From: Bacteroidales bacterium
GTDB lineage: Bacteria > Bacteroidota > Bacteroidia > Bacteroidales > UBA932
Direction: 5' to 3'
DNA: 7,145 bases
Assembly: GCA_017551215.1 (NCBI GenBank)
Contig: JAFZMA010000117.1
Location: forward strand, 1 to 7,145
Shown: in pieces, positions 1 to 5,942 of the stretch
How the letters are laid out: each line of letters opens with the position of its first letter
Numbering within the stretch: the first letter of the stretch is position 1
The notes under the pieces: generated by a model
What the model was told of the DNA's origin: nothing
Databases searched by the model: none
Seen by the model: only the letters and a program-made list of their open reading frames with translations
Translations under genes and position numbers: made by a program

Positions 1-36
1 AATTGGTCAAAAAAACATAGTATGAAAACGATCTTG

Positions 37-114
37 TGGTCGGGGTACTCCGACTCGAACGGAGGACCCCCTGCTCCCAAAGCAGGTGCGCTAAGCCAAC
101 TGCGCCACACCCCG
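37..114 (-). tRNA. tRNA-Pro (anticodon TGG)
   Basis: Read on the minus strand this folds into a complete cloverleaf. The 7-bp acceptor stem is CGGGGTG with TACCCCG (one G-T pair), the D stem is GCGC/GCGC, the anticodon stem is CCTGC/GCAGG around the loop TTTGGGA, and the T arm is CTCCG-TTCGAGT-CGGAG. The discriminator base is A at 40, and CCA is encoded in the DNA at 39-37. The anticodon TGG is at 79-77, so it reads proline codons. G37 next to the anticodon and the C1-G72 pair are both typical of bacterial tRNA-Pro. It lies 87 nt beyond the glyS stop codon on the same strand and has its own promoter. No clear terminator hairpin is visible past its 3' end; only a run of seven T (minus strand, 15-9) is present before the window ends. 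Confidence 0.97.
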
Positions 115-131
115 ATTCCCTATTGGGGCTG

Positions 132-162
132 CAAAAGTATGAGTATTTTTTGAAAAAGCAAA
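132..162 (-). promoter_or_regulatory. Bacteroidota-type promoter of tRNA-Pro
   Basis: On the minus strand a TTTG -33 element (162-159) is followed after exactly 19 nt by TACTTTTG (139-132), a full match to the Bacteroidota -7 consensus TAnnTTTG. Transcription would start near 127, giving a leader of about 13 nt before the mature tRNA 5' end at 114. The match comes from reading the bases; the consensus is known for the primary sigma factor of this phylum. Confidence 0.75.
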
Positions 163-169
163 AAATTTT

Positions 170-202
170 GCCAAAAAACTCTTTTTGCAACCCGCACGGG
201 TT
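170..202 (-). terminator. possible weak terminator at the end of the glyS operon
   Basis: Two small hairpins lie back to back just past glyS. The first is AACCC/GGGTT with a 4-nt GCAC loop (189-202) and overlaps the glyS stop codon. The second is a weak A/T stem capped by GC pairs (170-188). On the minus strand they are followed by AAAATTTTTT (169-160). The stems are short and the T run is displaced, so termination is only a suggestion. The T run merges with the -33 element of the tRNA promoter. Confidence 0.25.
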
Positions 203-1740
203 TAAATCTTCTCCAGAAGCCTCTTCATAGACACCTTCTTTTCCACGATGGAATGAAGCTCTGAAACAGGTACTCTTTCCTGCTCCATGGTGTCTCTGTC
301 TCTGAGAGTTACCTTTCCGTCTGTTACGGTATCAAAGTCTACCGTTACGCAGTAAGGCGTTCCAATGGCATCCTGGCGGCGATAGCGCCTTCCGATAGTG
401 TCTTTTTCCTCGTACTGGCAGTTGAAGTCGTACTTGAGGTCATCCATTATTTTCTGCGCAATATCAGTGAGTTCTTCCTTCTTTACCAGAGGCAGAACGG
501 CAACCTTCACCGGAGCCAGTGCCGGATGGAATCTCATGACAACTCTTTCCTCTCCGTTCTCCAGTTTCTCCTGCCTGTAAGCGGCGGACAGGACAGCCAG
601 AACTGTTCTGTCTACGCCTATTGATGTTTCTATAACGTAAGGAACGTAGCTTGTATTCTGCTCAGGGTCAAAGTACTGAATCTTTCTTCCGCTGAATTCC
701 TGATGACGGCCAAGGTCAAAGTCTGTCCTTGAATGGATTCCCTCAAGTTCCTTGAATCCGAACGGGAAGTTGAACTCGATGTCCGTAGCGGCGTTTGCAT
801 AGTGGGCCAGCTTCTCGTGATCGTGGAAGCGGTAGTTCTCCTCTCCCATTCCAATAGCCAGATGCCATGCCAGCCTCTTCTGTTTCCAGTGGCGGAACCA
901 TTCCAGTTCTTCTCCCGGACGTACGAAGAACTGCATCTCCATCTGCTCAAACTCCCTCATTCTGAAGATGAACTGACGGGCTACTATCTCGTTTCTGAAC
1001 GCCTTTCCAATCTGGGCAATTCCAAACGGAATCTTCATTCTTCCGCTCTTCTGCACGTTGAGGAAATTCACAAAGATTCCCTGCGCGGTTTCCGGACGGA
1101 GGTAAAGTGTTCCGTCTTCTCCGGAGATATTTCCCAGCTGGGTGGAGAACATAAGGTTAAACTGCCTTACGTCTGTCCAGTTGCGGGTTCCGGAAATAGG
1201 GTCTACTATCTCGCAATCTATGATGAGCTGACGGAGTGCCCGCAAATCATTATCGTTAAGTGCTTTGGCCATACTTGTCCGCACTTTGTCCGCCTTCTCC
1301 TGCTCGCGCAGAACGTTAGGATTTGTGGCACGGAACTGGGCCTCGTCAAAGGCGTCTCCAAACCTCTTCTTTCCCTTGGCAACCTCCTTCTCTATCTTGC
1401 CCTCTATCTTGGCAATGTAGTCTTCAAGAAGAACGTCTGCACGGTATCTTTTCTTGGAGTCTTTATTGTCTATCAGAGGATCGTTGAAAGCATCCACGTG
1501 GCCGGAAGCCTTCCAGATTTTCGGATGCATGAATATGCAGGAGTCTATACCCACAATATTCTCGTTCAGCTTGACCATGGAATCCCACCAATACTTCTTG
1601 ATGTTGCTCTTGAGCTCGCTTCCCATCTGTCCGTAATCGTAAACCGCACTCAGTCCGTCATAAATCTCGCTAGACGGGAAAATGAATCCATATTCCTTGG
1701 TGTGGGAAATCAGATTCTTGAAAATTTCTTCTTGTGTCAT
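202..1740 (-). CDS. glyS: glycyl-tRNA synthetase (single-chain, class II)
   Basis: Charges tRNA-Gly with glycine in the cytoplasm. The 512-residue protein is the homodimeric (archaeal/eukaryotic-like) GlyRS found in Bacteroidota and many other bacteria, not the alpha2beta2 type. Class II signatures appear in order: a motif 1 region around GHVDAFNDPL (80-89), RPETAQGIF (215-223), motif 2 with FRNE (248-251) and the following RMREFEQMEMQFF (260-272), and motif 3 with GVDRTVLAV (375-383). The last ~105 residues form the anticodon-binding domain, including RDRDTMEQ (480-487). Length and N-terminus (MTQEEIFKNLIS, then FPSSEIYDGL) fit the family, which supports the ATG at 1740. No good Shine-Dalgarno is visible. 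It starts 17 nt after the folK stop, so it is probably the last gene of the suf-folK operon. Residues 150-155 are encoded by two copies of a GCGGACAAR nonamer also found in folK. Confidence 0.97.
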   Translation of the reverse strand: MTQEEIFKNLISHTKEYGFIFPSSEIYDGLSAVYDYGQMGSELKSNIKKYWWDSMVKLNENIVGIDSCIFMHPKIWKASGHVDAFNDPLIDNKDSKKRYRADVLLEDYIAKIEGKIEKEVAKGKKRFGDAFDEAQFRATNPNVLREQEKADKVRTSMAKALNDNDLRALRQLIIDCEIVDPISGTRNWTDVRQFNLMFSTQLGNISGEDGTLYLRPETAQGIFVNFLNVQKSGRMKIPFGIAQIGKAFRNEIVARQFIFRMREFEQMEMQFFVRPGEELEWFRHWKQKRLAWHLAIGMGEENYRFHDHEKLAHYANAATDIEFNFPFGFKELEGIHSRTDFDLGRHQEFSGRKIQYFDPEQNTSYVPYVIETSIGVDRTVLAVLSAAYRQEKLENGEERVVMRFHPALAPVKVAVLPLVKKEELTDIAQKIMDDLKYDFNCQYEEKDTIGRRYRRQDAIGTPYCVTVDFDTVTDGKVTLRDRDTMEQERVPVSELHSIVEKKVSMKRLLEKI

Positions 1741-1757
1741 ATCTTAAAAACTCTTTA

Positions 1758-2366
1758 CTATTTCTTTAGTGTTAGGGCCGTCAGTTCCTTTAACAACTCC
1801 CCTACGAACGGCCTGCTTTTCACCTGATGGTGCGGAAGAACAAGCCTTGGCGTATTGCTCTTTATTTCAACCCATTCACCACTCTTGTCCGCCCCTTTGT
1901 CCGCGGTCTTGTCCGCCCGGATGTTTTTATACACTTTCAGTATGTCTATGTCCAGCGTCCGGCTCTTGTAAACCCGCTTTTTTGAATCATCTTCTTTAAC
2001 CCCGGCTGTCTGTTCCTTGAGTGTGCGCATCCGGCCGAAAAGTTTCTCTATTCTCTGCGTTTGAGCCAAGACTTCTTCCGGAGCAAGGTAGGTAAGGCAG
2101 GTCATCGCTCGGTTATAAAACACAGGGACCGGAATCTCCGCACCATCTTCCCCTGTCTGCTTTTCAAAATCCCCCACCGGCTCCGTCTGGTGAATTTCTG
2201 TGGCGGAAACGGCATCCTCCAGAGAACCCACCTCCAGATAATCTGGAAGAAGGGCGTCTATGACTTCTTTGCAGGCCTCTTCTATAATCTGAGACGGAGA
2301 CATTCTGCCCAACGGAAGATTGCTCCCAAAGAGCAGGACTACCTTGTATAAATCTCTGTCTGCCAT
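1758..2366 (-). CDS. folK: HPPK, 2-amino-4-hydroxy-6-hydroxymethyldihydropteridine diphosphokinase
   Basis: Transfers pyrophosphate from ATP to 6-hydroxymethyl-dihydropterin in folate synthesis. Family landmarks in the 202-residue product: GSN (14-16) after the first strand, TEPVGDF (61-67), FYNRA (83-87), GRMR (111-114), SRTLDIDIL (135-143) with the two Mg-binding aspartates D139 and D141, and LVLPHHQVKSRPFV (175-188). It is longer than the classic ~160-residue enzyme. There are about 14 extra residues between GRMR and the SRTLDID motif, in the region of the mobile catalytic loop, and a lysine/aspartate-rich insert at 150-163 made of three ADK units. The start codon overlaps the stop of the upstream SufE-SufT gene by one base (TAATG), a sign of coupled translation. 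No aldolase or DHPS partner gene is adjacent. Identification is firm; the effect of the inserts is unknown. Confidence 0.93.
   Translation of the reverse strand: MADRDLYKVVLLFGSNLPLGRMSPSQIIEEACKEVIDALLPDYLEVGSLEDAVSATEIHQTEPVGDFEKQTGEDGAEIPVPVFYNRAMTCLTYLAPEEVLAQTQRIEKLFGRMRTLKEQTAGVKEDDSKKRVYKSRTLDIDILKVYKNIRADKTADKGADKSGEWVEIKSNTPRLVLPHHQVKSRPFVGELLKELTALTLKK
1884..1916 (-). repeat. 12-bp in-frame tandem repeat (3 units) within folK
   Basis: On the coding strand the nonamer GCGGACAA(G/A) occurs three times at a 12-nt period (starting at 1916, 1904 and 1892), separated by ACC and GGG. It encodes ADK-T-ADK-G-ADK (residues 151-161). As the period is a multiple of three, gain or loss of units would keep the reading frame. 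Confidence 0.9.
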
Positions 2367-3127
2367 TATATTAAGCCAAGTTCCAGACGGGCCTCATCAC
2401 TCATGCGGCTCTCATCCCATTCCGGTTCAAACGTAAGTTCTATCTGAACTCCCTTTACTCCCGGAGCATCAGAAACCGCGCTGTTAACATCGTTTACCAC
2501 ATCGTCTGCCATTGGGCAAGTTGGAGACGTCATTGTCATACGGATGAAAACGTTTCTGTCTTCCCCTACCTTAACCTCGTAAATCAGCCCAAGGTCGTAA
2601 ACATTTACCGGAATTTCCGGGTCAAAGACCTGTTTCAGCGCGCGGATCACGTTCTTCTGAACCTCCTCAACGGAGTATTTCTCGTCTTTTTCGGCCGCCA
2701 TTTTCTGCTCTTCTTTCTCCTTGAAAGCCAGCGCATAGAGCTTTATCTGCTTAAGCATAGATACAAGTCCGTTTGCCCTGGTTGGAGAAAGGTTCTGCCT
2801 AAGGCCGATAGCGTCTATGAAATCTATCTCCGAATCTATGATTTCCTGCGGAGTATGCCCGTCGTAAACCCTGATCAGCAGAGAAATTATGCCCTTTGTA
2901 ATTATGGCATCGCTATCTGCAGAAAAATACAGCTTCCCCTCTTTCTGGCTGCAATCCAGCCAAACGCGGCTTTGGCAACCCTTAATCAGGTTCTCGTCTT
3001 TCTTCTTTTCCTCCGCGATTACCGGCATAGACTTGCCCAAGTCTATGATATACTGGTATTTATCCATCCAGTTATCAAAGATGGAAAACTCCTCTATTAT
3101 CTGCTGTTCTATCTCTTTAATTGTCAT
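2366..3127 (-). CDS. SufE-SufT (DUF59/MIP18) fusion protein, Fe-S cluster assembly
   Basis: A 253-residue protein with two domains. Residues 1-135 are SufE, the sulfur acceptor that takes persulfide from SufS; the catalytic cysteine in KGCQSRVW falls at position 51, the same number as in E. coli SufE, which supports the chosen start. Residues 151-253 are a DUF59/MIP18-type domain with DPEIPVNVYDLGLIYE (169-184), TSPTCPMAD (200-208, Cys204) and the closing PEWDESRMSDEARLELGLI, typical of SufT/PaaD-like proteins thought to help Fe-S maturation or delivery. A charged linker (136-150) joins them. The ATG at 3127 has a GGAGG sequence 6 nt upstream; an alternative TTG at 3148 would overlap the sufS stop and is less likely. 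The gene lies 17 nt after sufS and overlaps folK by one base. An internal ATG (M143) could give a separate DUF59 protein. Confidence 0.93.
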   Translation of the reverse strand: MTIKEIEQQIIEEFSIFDNWMDKYQYIIDLGKSMPVIAEEKKKDENLIKGCQSRVWLDCSQKEGKLYFSADSDAIITKGIISLLIRVYDGHTPQEIIDSEIDFIDAIGLRQNLSPTRANGLVSMLKQIKLYALAFKEKEEQKMAAEKDEKYSVEEVQKNVIRALKQVFDPEIPVNVYDLGLIYEVKVGEDRNVFIRMTMTSPTCPMADDVVNDVNSAVSDAPGVKGVQIELTFEPEWDESRMSDEARLELGLI

Positions 3128-3133
3128 TTTTCT

Positions 3134-3138
3134 CCTCC
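3134..3138 (-). promoter_or_regulatory. strong Shine-Dalgarno of the SufE-SufT gene
   Basis: On the minus strand GGAGG is followed by AGAAAA and then ATG at 3127, a spacing of 6 nt. It decides the start between this ATG and the upstream TTG at 3148. Genes in this phylum mostly lack such a site, and the other starts in the window show none as good. Confidence 0.8.
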
Positions 3139-3144
3139 CCGATA

Positions 3145-4419
3145 TCAAATCAGCATGTTCTTAGCCCTCTGAAGACATTTTATAAACACTTGCGCTTCTT
3201 CCAGCGTATTGTAAGGGGCAAAGGATGCCCTCAGCGCAGAAGCAACTCCAAAGCTGTTCAGAAGAGGCTCCGCACACATCATGCCGCTGCGAACCGCAAC
3301 ACCCATTTTATCAAGCAGTTGAGCCAAATCACCTGCATTAACGCTTTTAATGTTGAATGCAAAGATTGGCGTCTTTTTAAGCCCGCTCCCTTCTGGAACG
3401 GTTCCATAAACCTCTATGTTCGGATCGGAAGCCAGCGCCTCTGTCATATAGGCCACGATTCTGTCTTCTTCCTCCGCCAGCGCTGCGCCAACTTCTCCAC
3501 TTCTCAGATATTCCGCAAATTCCAGCGCCGGAAGCAAGGAGGATGCGCCGGTAAAGTTCGGCGTTCCGGCCTCCAGTCTAAGCGGCAGCTGGGCGTATGT
3601 AGTCTTCTGATATGTAACCGTTTCCACCATATCTCCCCCACCCATGTACGGCGGAAGTCTTTCCAGCATTTCTTTCTTTCCATACAGAACCCCTACTCCC
3701 GTTGCGCCGTAAATTTTGTGGGCGGAAAAAGCGTAGAAATCGCAATCCATGGCCTGCACGTCCACTTTCTCGTGCACAATTCCCTGGGCCCCGTCTACCA
3801 GAACCGGAATGCCCTTGGCGTGGGCCTTGGATATCATTTCCCCTACTGGATTCACAAGACCGGTAATGTTGGATATATGCGTGAGAGCCAGTATCTTAAC
3901 CCTATCCGTAAGCATAGAGTCCAGCTCCTCCACGGCAACCCGTCCGCTTCTTCCCCTATCCAGCATAACATCCGTAGGAATGACCTTTACAACAGCTTCG
4001 TTCCTTTCTGCGGCCAGTTGCCACGGCACTATATTGGAATGATGGGAGTCCCCTTCTATCAGAATCTCGTCTCCGGGCTTAAGCCGGCGGCAAAAAGTAT
4101 CCGCAACAAGGTTTATGGAAGCGGTTGTGCCGCTGGTAAATACAATATTTTCCCTGTCTGGGGCGTTGATAAAGGAGCGGACTTTTTCCCTGGCAGATTC
4201 GTACAGATTTGTGGATTTGTCGCTGAGCTCATACATGGAGCGGTGCACGTTGGCATTGGAGTGCACCATTGCATCGCCGAGAAAATCAAGCACTTGGCGC
4301 GGCTTCTGGGTGGTGGCGGCATTGTCCAGGTACACCAGTGGCTCCCCGTTCATTTTCTGTGACAGGGCTGGAACCTCATGCCTTACGGCAGCTAATATTT
4401 CGTTTCTTTTGCCTTCCAT
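3145..4419 (-). CDS. sufS: SufS-type cysteine desulfurase (PLP-dependent)
   Basis: Removes sulfur from L-cysteine as an enzyme-bound persulfide, giving alanine, and passes it to SufE for Fe-S cluster building. The 424-residue product shows the class V aminotransferase fold: YLDNAATTQKP (30-40), SGTTASIN (96-103), the PLP-stacking region SHHSNIVPW (125-133), VDGAQ (208-212), the PLP lysine K235 in FSAHK, and Cys382 in RSGMMCAEP, with Arg397 (RASF) as the likely substrate carboxylate contact. The catalytic motif is odd: E. coli SufS has HHC, whereas both histidines are methionine here. The open frame continues upstream to 4635, but that part runs into the divergent SDR gene; the ATG at 4419 gives a normal SufS N-terminus and a leader of about 18 nt. 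It is the first gene of the operon, and the next gene encodes its SufE partner. No sufBCD genes are in the window. Confidence 0.95.
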   Translation of the reverse strand: MEGKRNEILAAVRHEVPALSQKMNGEPLVYLDNAATTQKPRQVLDFLGDAMVHSNANVHRSMYELSDKSTNLYESAREKVRSFINAPDRENIVFTSGTTASINLVADTFCRRLKPGDEILIEGDSHHSNIVPWQLAAERNEAVVKVIPTDVMLDRGRSGRVAVEELDSMLTDRVKILALTHISNITGLVNPVGEMISKAHAKGIPVLVDGAQGIVHEKVDVQAMDCDFYAFSAHKIYGATGVGVLYGKKEMLERLPPYMGGGDMVETVTYQKTTYAQLPLRLEAGTPNFTGASSLLPALEFAEYLRSGEVGAALAEEEDRIVAYMTEALASDPNIEVYGTVPEGSGLKKTPIFAFNIKSVNAGDLAQLLDKMGVAVRSGMMCAEPLLNSFGVASALRASFAPYNTLEEAQVFIKCLQRAKNMLI

Positions 4420-4441
4420 GTTGCCAAATCTGTGCAAAGGG

Positions 4442-4449
4442 CAAAAATA
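4442..4449 (-). promoter_or_regulatory. probable -7 element of the sufS operon promoter
   Basis: TATTTTTG on the minus strand matches TAnnTTTG fully. Transcription would start near 4437, about 18 nt before the sufS ATG. The -33 element is weak: the nearest TTG (4476-4474) is 24 nt away, longer than the usual 19-21. Position and the perfect -7 box are the support. Confidence 0.5.
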
Positions 4450-4463
4450 CAACGTTTTTTTCA

Positions 4464-4471
4464 TAAATTTG
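4464..4471 (+). promoter_or_regulatory. probable -7 element of the SDR gene promoter
   Basis: TAAATTTG is a full match to TAnnTTTG and ends only 6 nt before the ATG at 4478. Transcription would therefore begin at or within a few bases of the start codon, giving a leaderless or nearly leaderless mRNA. No TTTG is found at the -33 spacing, so the promoter may be weak or need an activator. Confidence 0.4.
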
Positions 4472-4477
4472 CTCAAT

Positions 4478-5242
4478 ATGAACAAGACCGTATTGATAAC
4501 CGGAGCAACCAGCGGTATCGGAAAGGCCTGCGCCGTAAGGTTTGCACAGGGCGGATATGACATTATCCTCACCGGAAGAAGCAGGGAAAAAGTTTCTGAA
4601 ACAGAGAAGGAAATCCTGTCTTTGTGCCCCAACATAGAGACCTATCCGCTGATTTTCGACGTGCGGGATAAGAACGCCGCCCAGAAGGCAATCCTTTCTC
4701 TTCCAGAGGATTGGGCAGATATAGACGTGCTCGTGAACAATGCCGGTCTGGCTCTTGGCCTGGACCCGGAGTACGAGGGAGACATAGACGACTGGGAGAC
4801 CATGATAGACACCAACATCAAGGGCCTTCTCTACATGACAAGGCTGGTGGTGCCGGGAATGGTCAGGCGCAACAAAGGCCACATCATCAATATCGGAAGC
4901 GTGGCAGGAGATGCCGCCTACGCCAATGGCAACGTTTACTGCGCCACCAAGGCTGCTGTAAAGGCCCTCAGCGATGGCCTCCGCATAGACCTGGCCCACA
5001 CACCTTTGCGTGTTACAAACATAAAGCCGGGGCTTGTGGAAACCAACTTCTCCAACACCCGCTTCCACGGAGACAACGCCCGGGCTGACAAGGTTTACAG
5101 GGGCATCAAGCCGCTCAGCGGGGCAGATATTGCAGACGTGGCGTTCTATGCGGCCAGCGCTCCGGCTCACGTGCAGATAGCAGAAGTCCTGGTGCTGGCA
5201 ACCCACCAGGCCAGCGGCAGTGTCATCTTCCGGGAAGAGTAG
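4478..5242 (+). CDS. SDR-family NAD(P)-dependent oxidoreductase, YdfG-like
   Basis: A classical short-chain dehydrogenase of 254 residues. It has the cofactor glycine motif TGATSGIG (8-15), R34 after the second strand (favours NADP), DV (61-62), NNAG (87-90), and the catalytic tetrad N113, S141 (NIGSVAG), Y154 and K158 (YCATK), followed by KPGLVETNF (PG motif). The tail (HVQIAEVLVLATHQASG) resembles the YdfG group, whose members oxidise 3-hydroxy acids such as L-allo-threonine or serine; the substrate here is inferred only from that likeness. The frame is open from 4115, but the upstream part lies opposite sufS, and the ATG at 4478 begins exactly at the family's first strand (MNKTVLITGA). It is transcribed divergently from sufS across 58 bp. 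No signal peptide, so it should be cytoplasmic. Confidence 0.92.
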   Translation: MNKTVLITGATSGIGKACAVRFAQGGYDIILTGRSREKVSETEKEILSLCPNIETYPLIFDVRDKNAAQKAILSLPEDWADIDVLVNNAGLALGLDPEYEGDIDDWETMIDTNIKGLLYMTRLVVPGMVRRNKGHIINIGSVAGDAAYANGNVYCATKAAVKALSDGLRIDLAHTPLRVTNIKPGLVETNFSNTRFHGDNARADKVYRGIKPLSGADIADVAFYAASAPAHVQIAEVLVLATHQASGSVIFREE

Positions 5243-5332
5243 CCTGCGGACAGCTACGCGTAACACGTTCTCCCACCGCAGTTTAGGATATTGAATGATT
5301 TATTGTGTAGGTAAAATATTTAAAGATTTCTT
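5243..5332 (+). other. SDR-ruvA intergenic region
   Basis: Ninety base pairs. The first half holds a 6-bp inverted repeat, CTGCGG (5244-5249) and CCGCAG (5276-5281), with a 26-nt loop, followed by only three T; it is a poor terminator. The second half is AT-rich. A partial promoter may be present, TTG (5291-5293), 18 nt, TAAAATAT (5312-5319), but the -7 match is poor, so ruvA could also be read through from the SDR gene. Confidence 0.3.
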
Positions 5333-5920
5333 ATGTACGATTATATAAAGGGGCAACTCGTAGAAACCAACCCTACCCAGGCAGTTGTAGAGGCCGGCGG
5401 CATTGGCTACCGGCTGGAGATTTCTCTTCAGACATTCACGGATATTCAGAACCTCAAAGAGGTTAAACTCTACATCTACTACCATGTAAAAGAGGATGTT
5501 GCAATGTGGTACGGCTTTGCCAGCAAGGAAGAGCGGGAGATGTTCATGCTCCTGATCAACGTGAATGGCGTGGGGCCGAATACCGCCAGGATGATTCTGT
5601 CATCGCTGAGTACAGAAGAACTGCGCAACGCCATCATATCTGACGATGTCCGTAAGATTAAGGGTGTCAAGGGTATAGGTCTCAAGACCGCCCAGAGGCT
5701 CATCATAGATCTCAAGGATAAGGTTCTCAAGGGCGCGGATACCACAACCCTGCCGCTTGGCCCTGCAGCCAAGAACCCTACGGCGGAAGAGGCTCTCGGA
5801 GCTCTTATGATGCTGGGATTCAACAAACAAGCCTCCGAAAAGGCGGTAGGGGATATCCTCCGGGAAAAGCCGGACTGCAGCGTAGAACAGCTCATAAAGC
5901 TCGCGCTCAAGAAACTCTAA
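5333..5920 (+). CDS. ruvA: Holliday junction branch migration protein RuvA
   Basis: Binds four-way DNA junctions as a tetramer and loads the RuvB motor during recombination and repair. The 195-residue length and layout are typical. The OB-fold domain I (about 1-62) opens MYDYIKGQLVE and includes HVKEDVAMWYGF, where E54-D55 correspond to the acidic pin of E. coli RuvA. Domain II carries two helix-hairpin-helix motifs, VNGVGPNTARMIL (77-89) and VKGIGLKTAQRLI (112-124). A flexible linker (about 134-149) leads to domain III (150-195), the RuvB contact, which starts TAEEALGALMMLGF. The ATG at 5333 has no Shine-Dalgarno. menA follows after 22 nt, so the two are probably co-transcribed; no functional tie between them is known. 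Neither ruvB nor ruvC is in the window. Confidence 0.97.
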   Translation: MYDYIKGQLVETNPTQAVVEAGGIGYRLEISLQTFTDIQNLKEVKLYIYYHVKEDVAMWYGFASKEEREMFMLLINVNGVGPNTARMILSSLSTEELRNAIISDDVRKIKGVKGIGLKTAQRLIIDLKDKVLKGADTTTLPLGPAAKNPTAEEALGALMMLGFNKQASEKAVGDILREKPDCSVEQLIKLALKKL

Positions 5921-5942
5921 CGGAAACACTCTCCGCGCTGCC

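Noticed and set aside
733..1827. 364-codon plus-strand open frame opposite glyS
   Set aside because: It lies antisense to a certain GlyRS gene, shows no family motif, and arises because the complementary frame has few stops.
3121..4362. 413-codon plus-strand open frame opposite sufS
   Set aside because: Antisense to a full-length SufS with all catalytic residues; its translation has no recognisable domain and no promoter in front.
4420..4635. N-terminal extension of SufS by 72 residues
   Set aside because: It would run through the divergent promoter region and the SDR coding sequence, and SufS homologues begin near the ATG at 4419.
4376..5266. 296-codon minus-strand open frame opposite the SDR gene
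   Set aside because: Shadow of a well-supported SDR gene; the product has no known motif and would also overlap the sufS start.
5244..5281. Inverted repeat CTGCGG/CCGCAG as a terminator of the SDR gene
   Set aside because: The 26-nt loop is long, the stem has only 6 bp and the following T run is three bases, so chance is a fair explanation.
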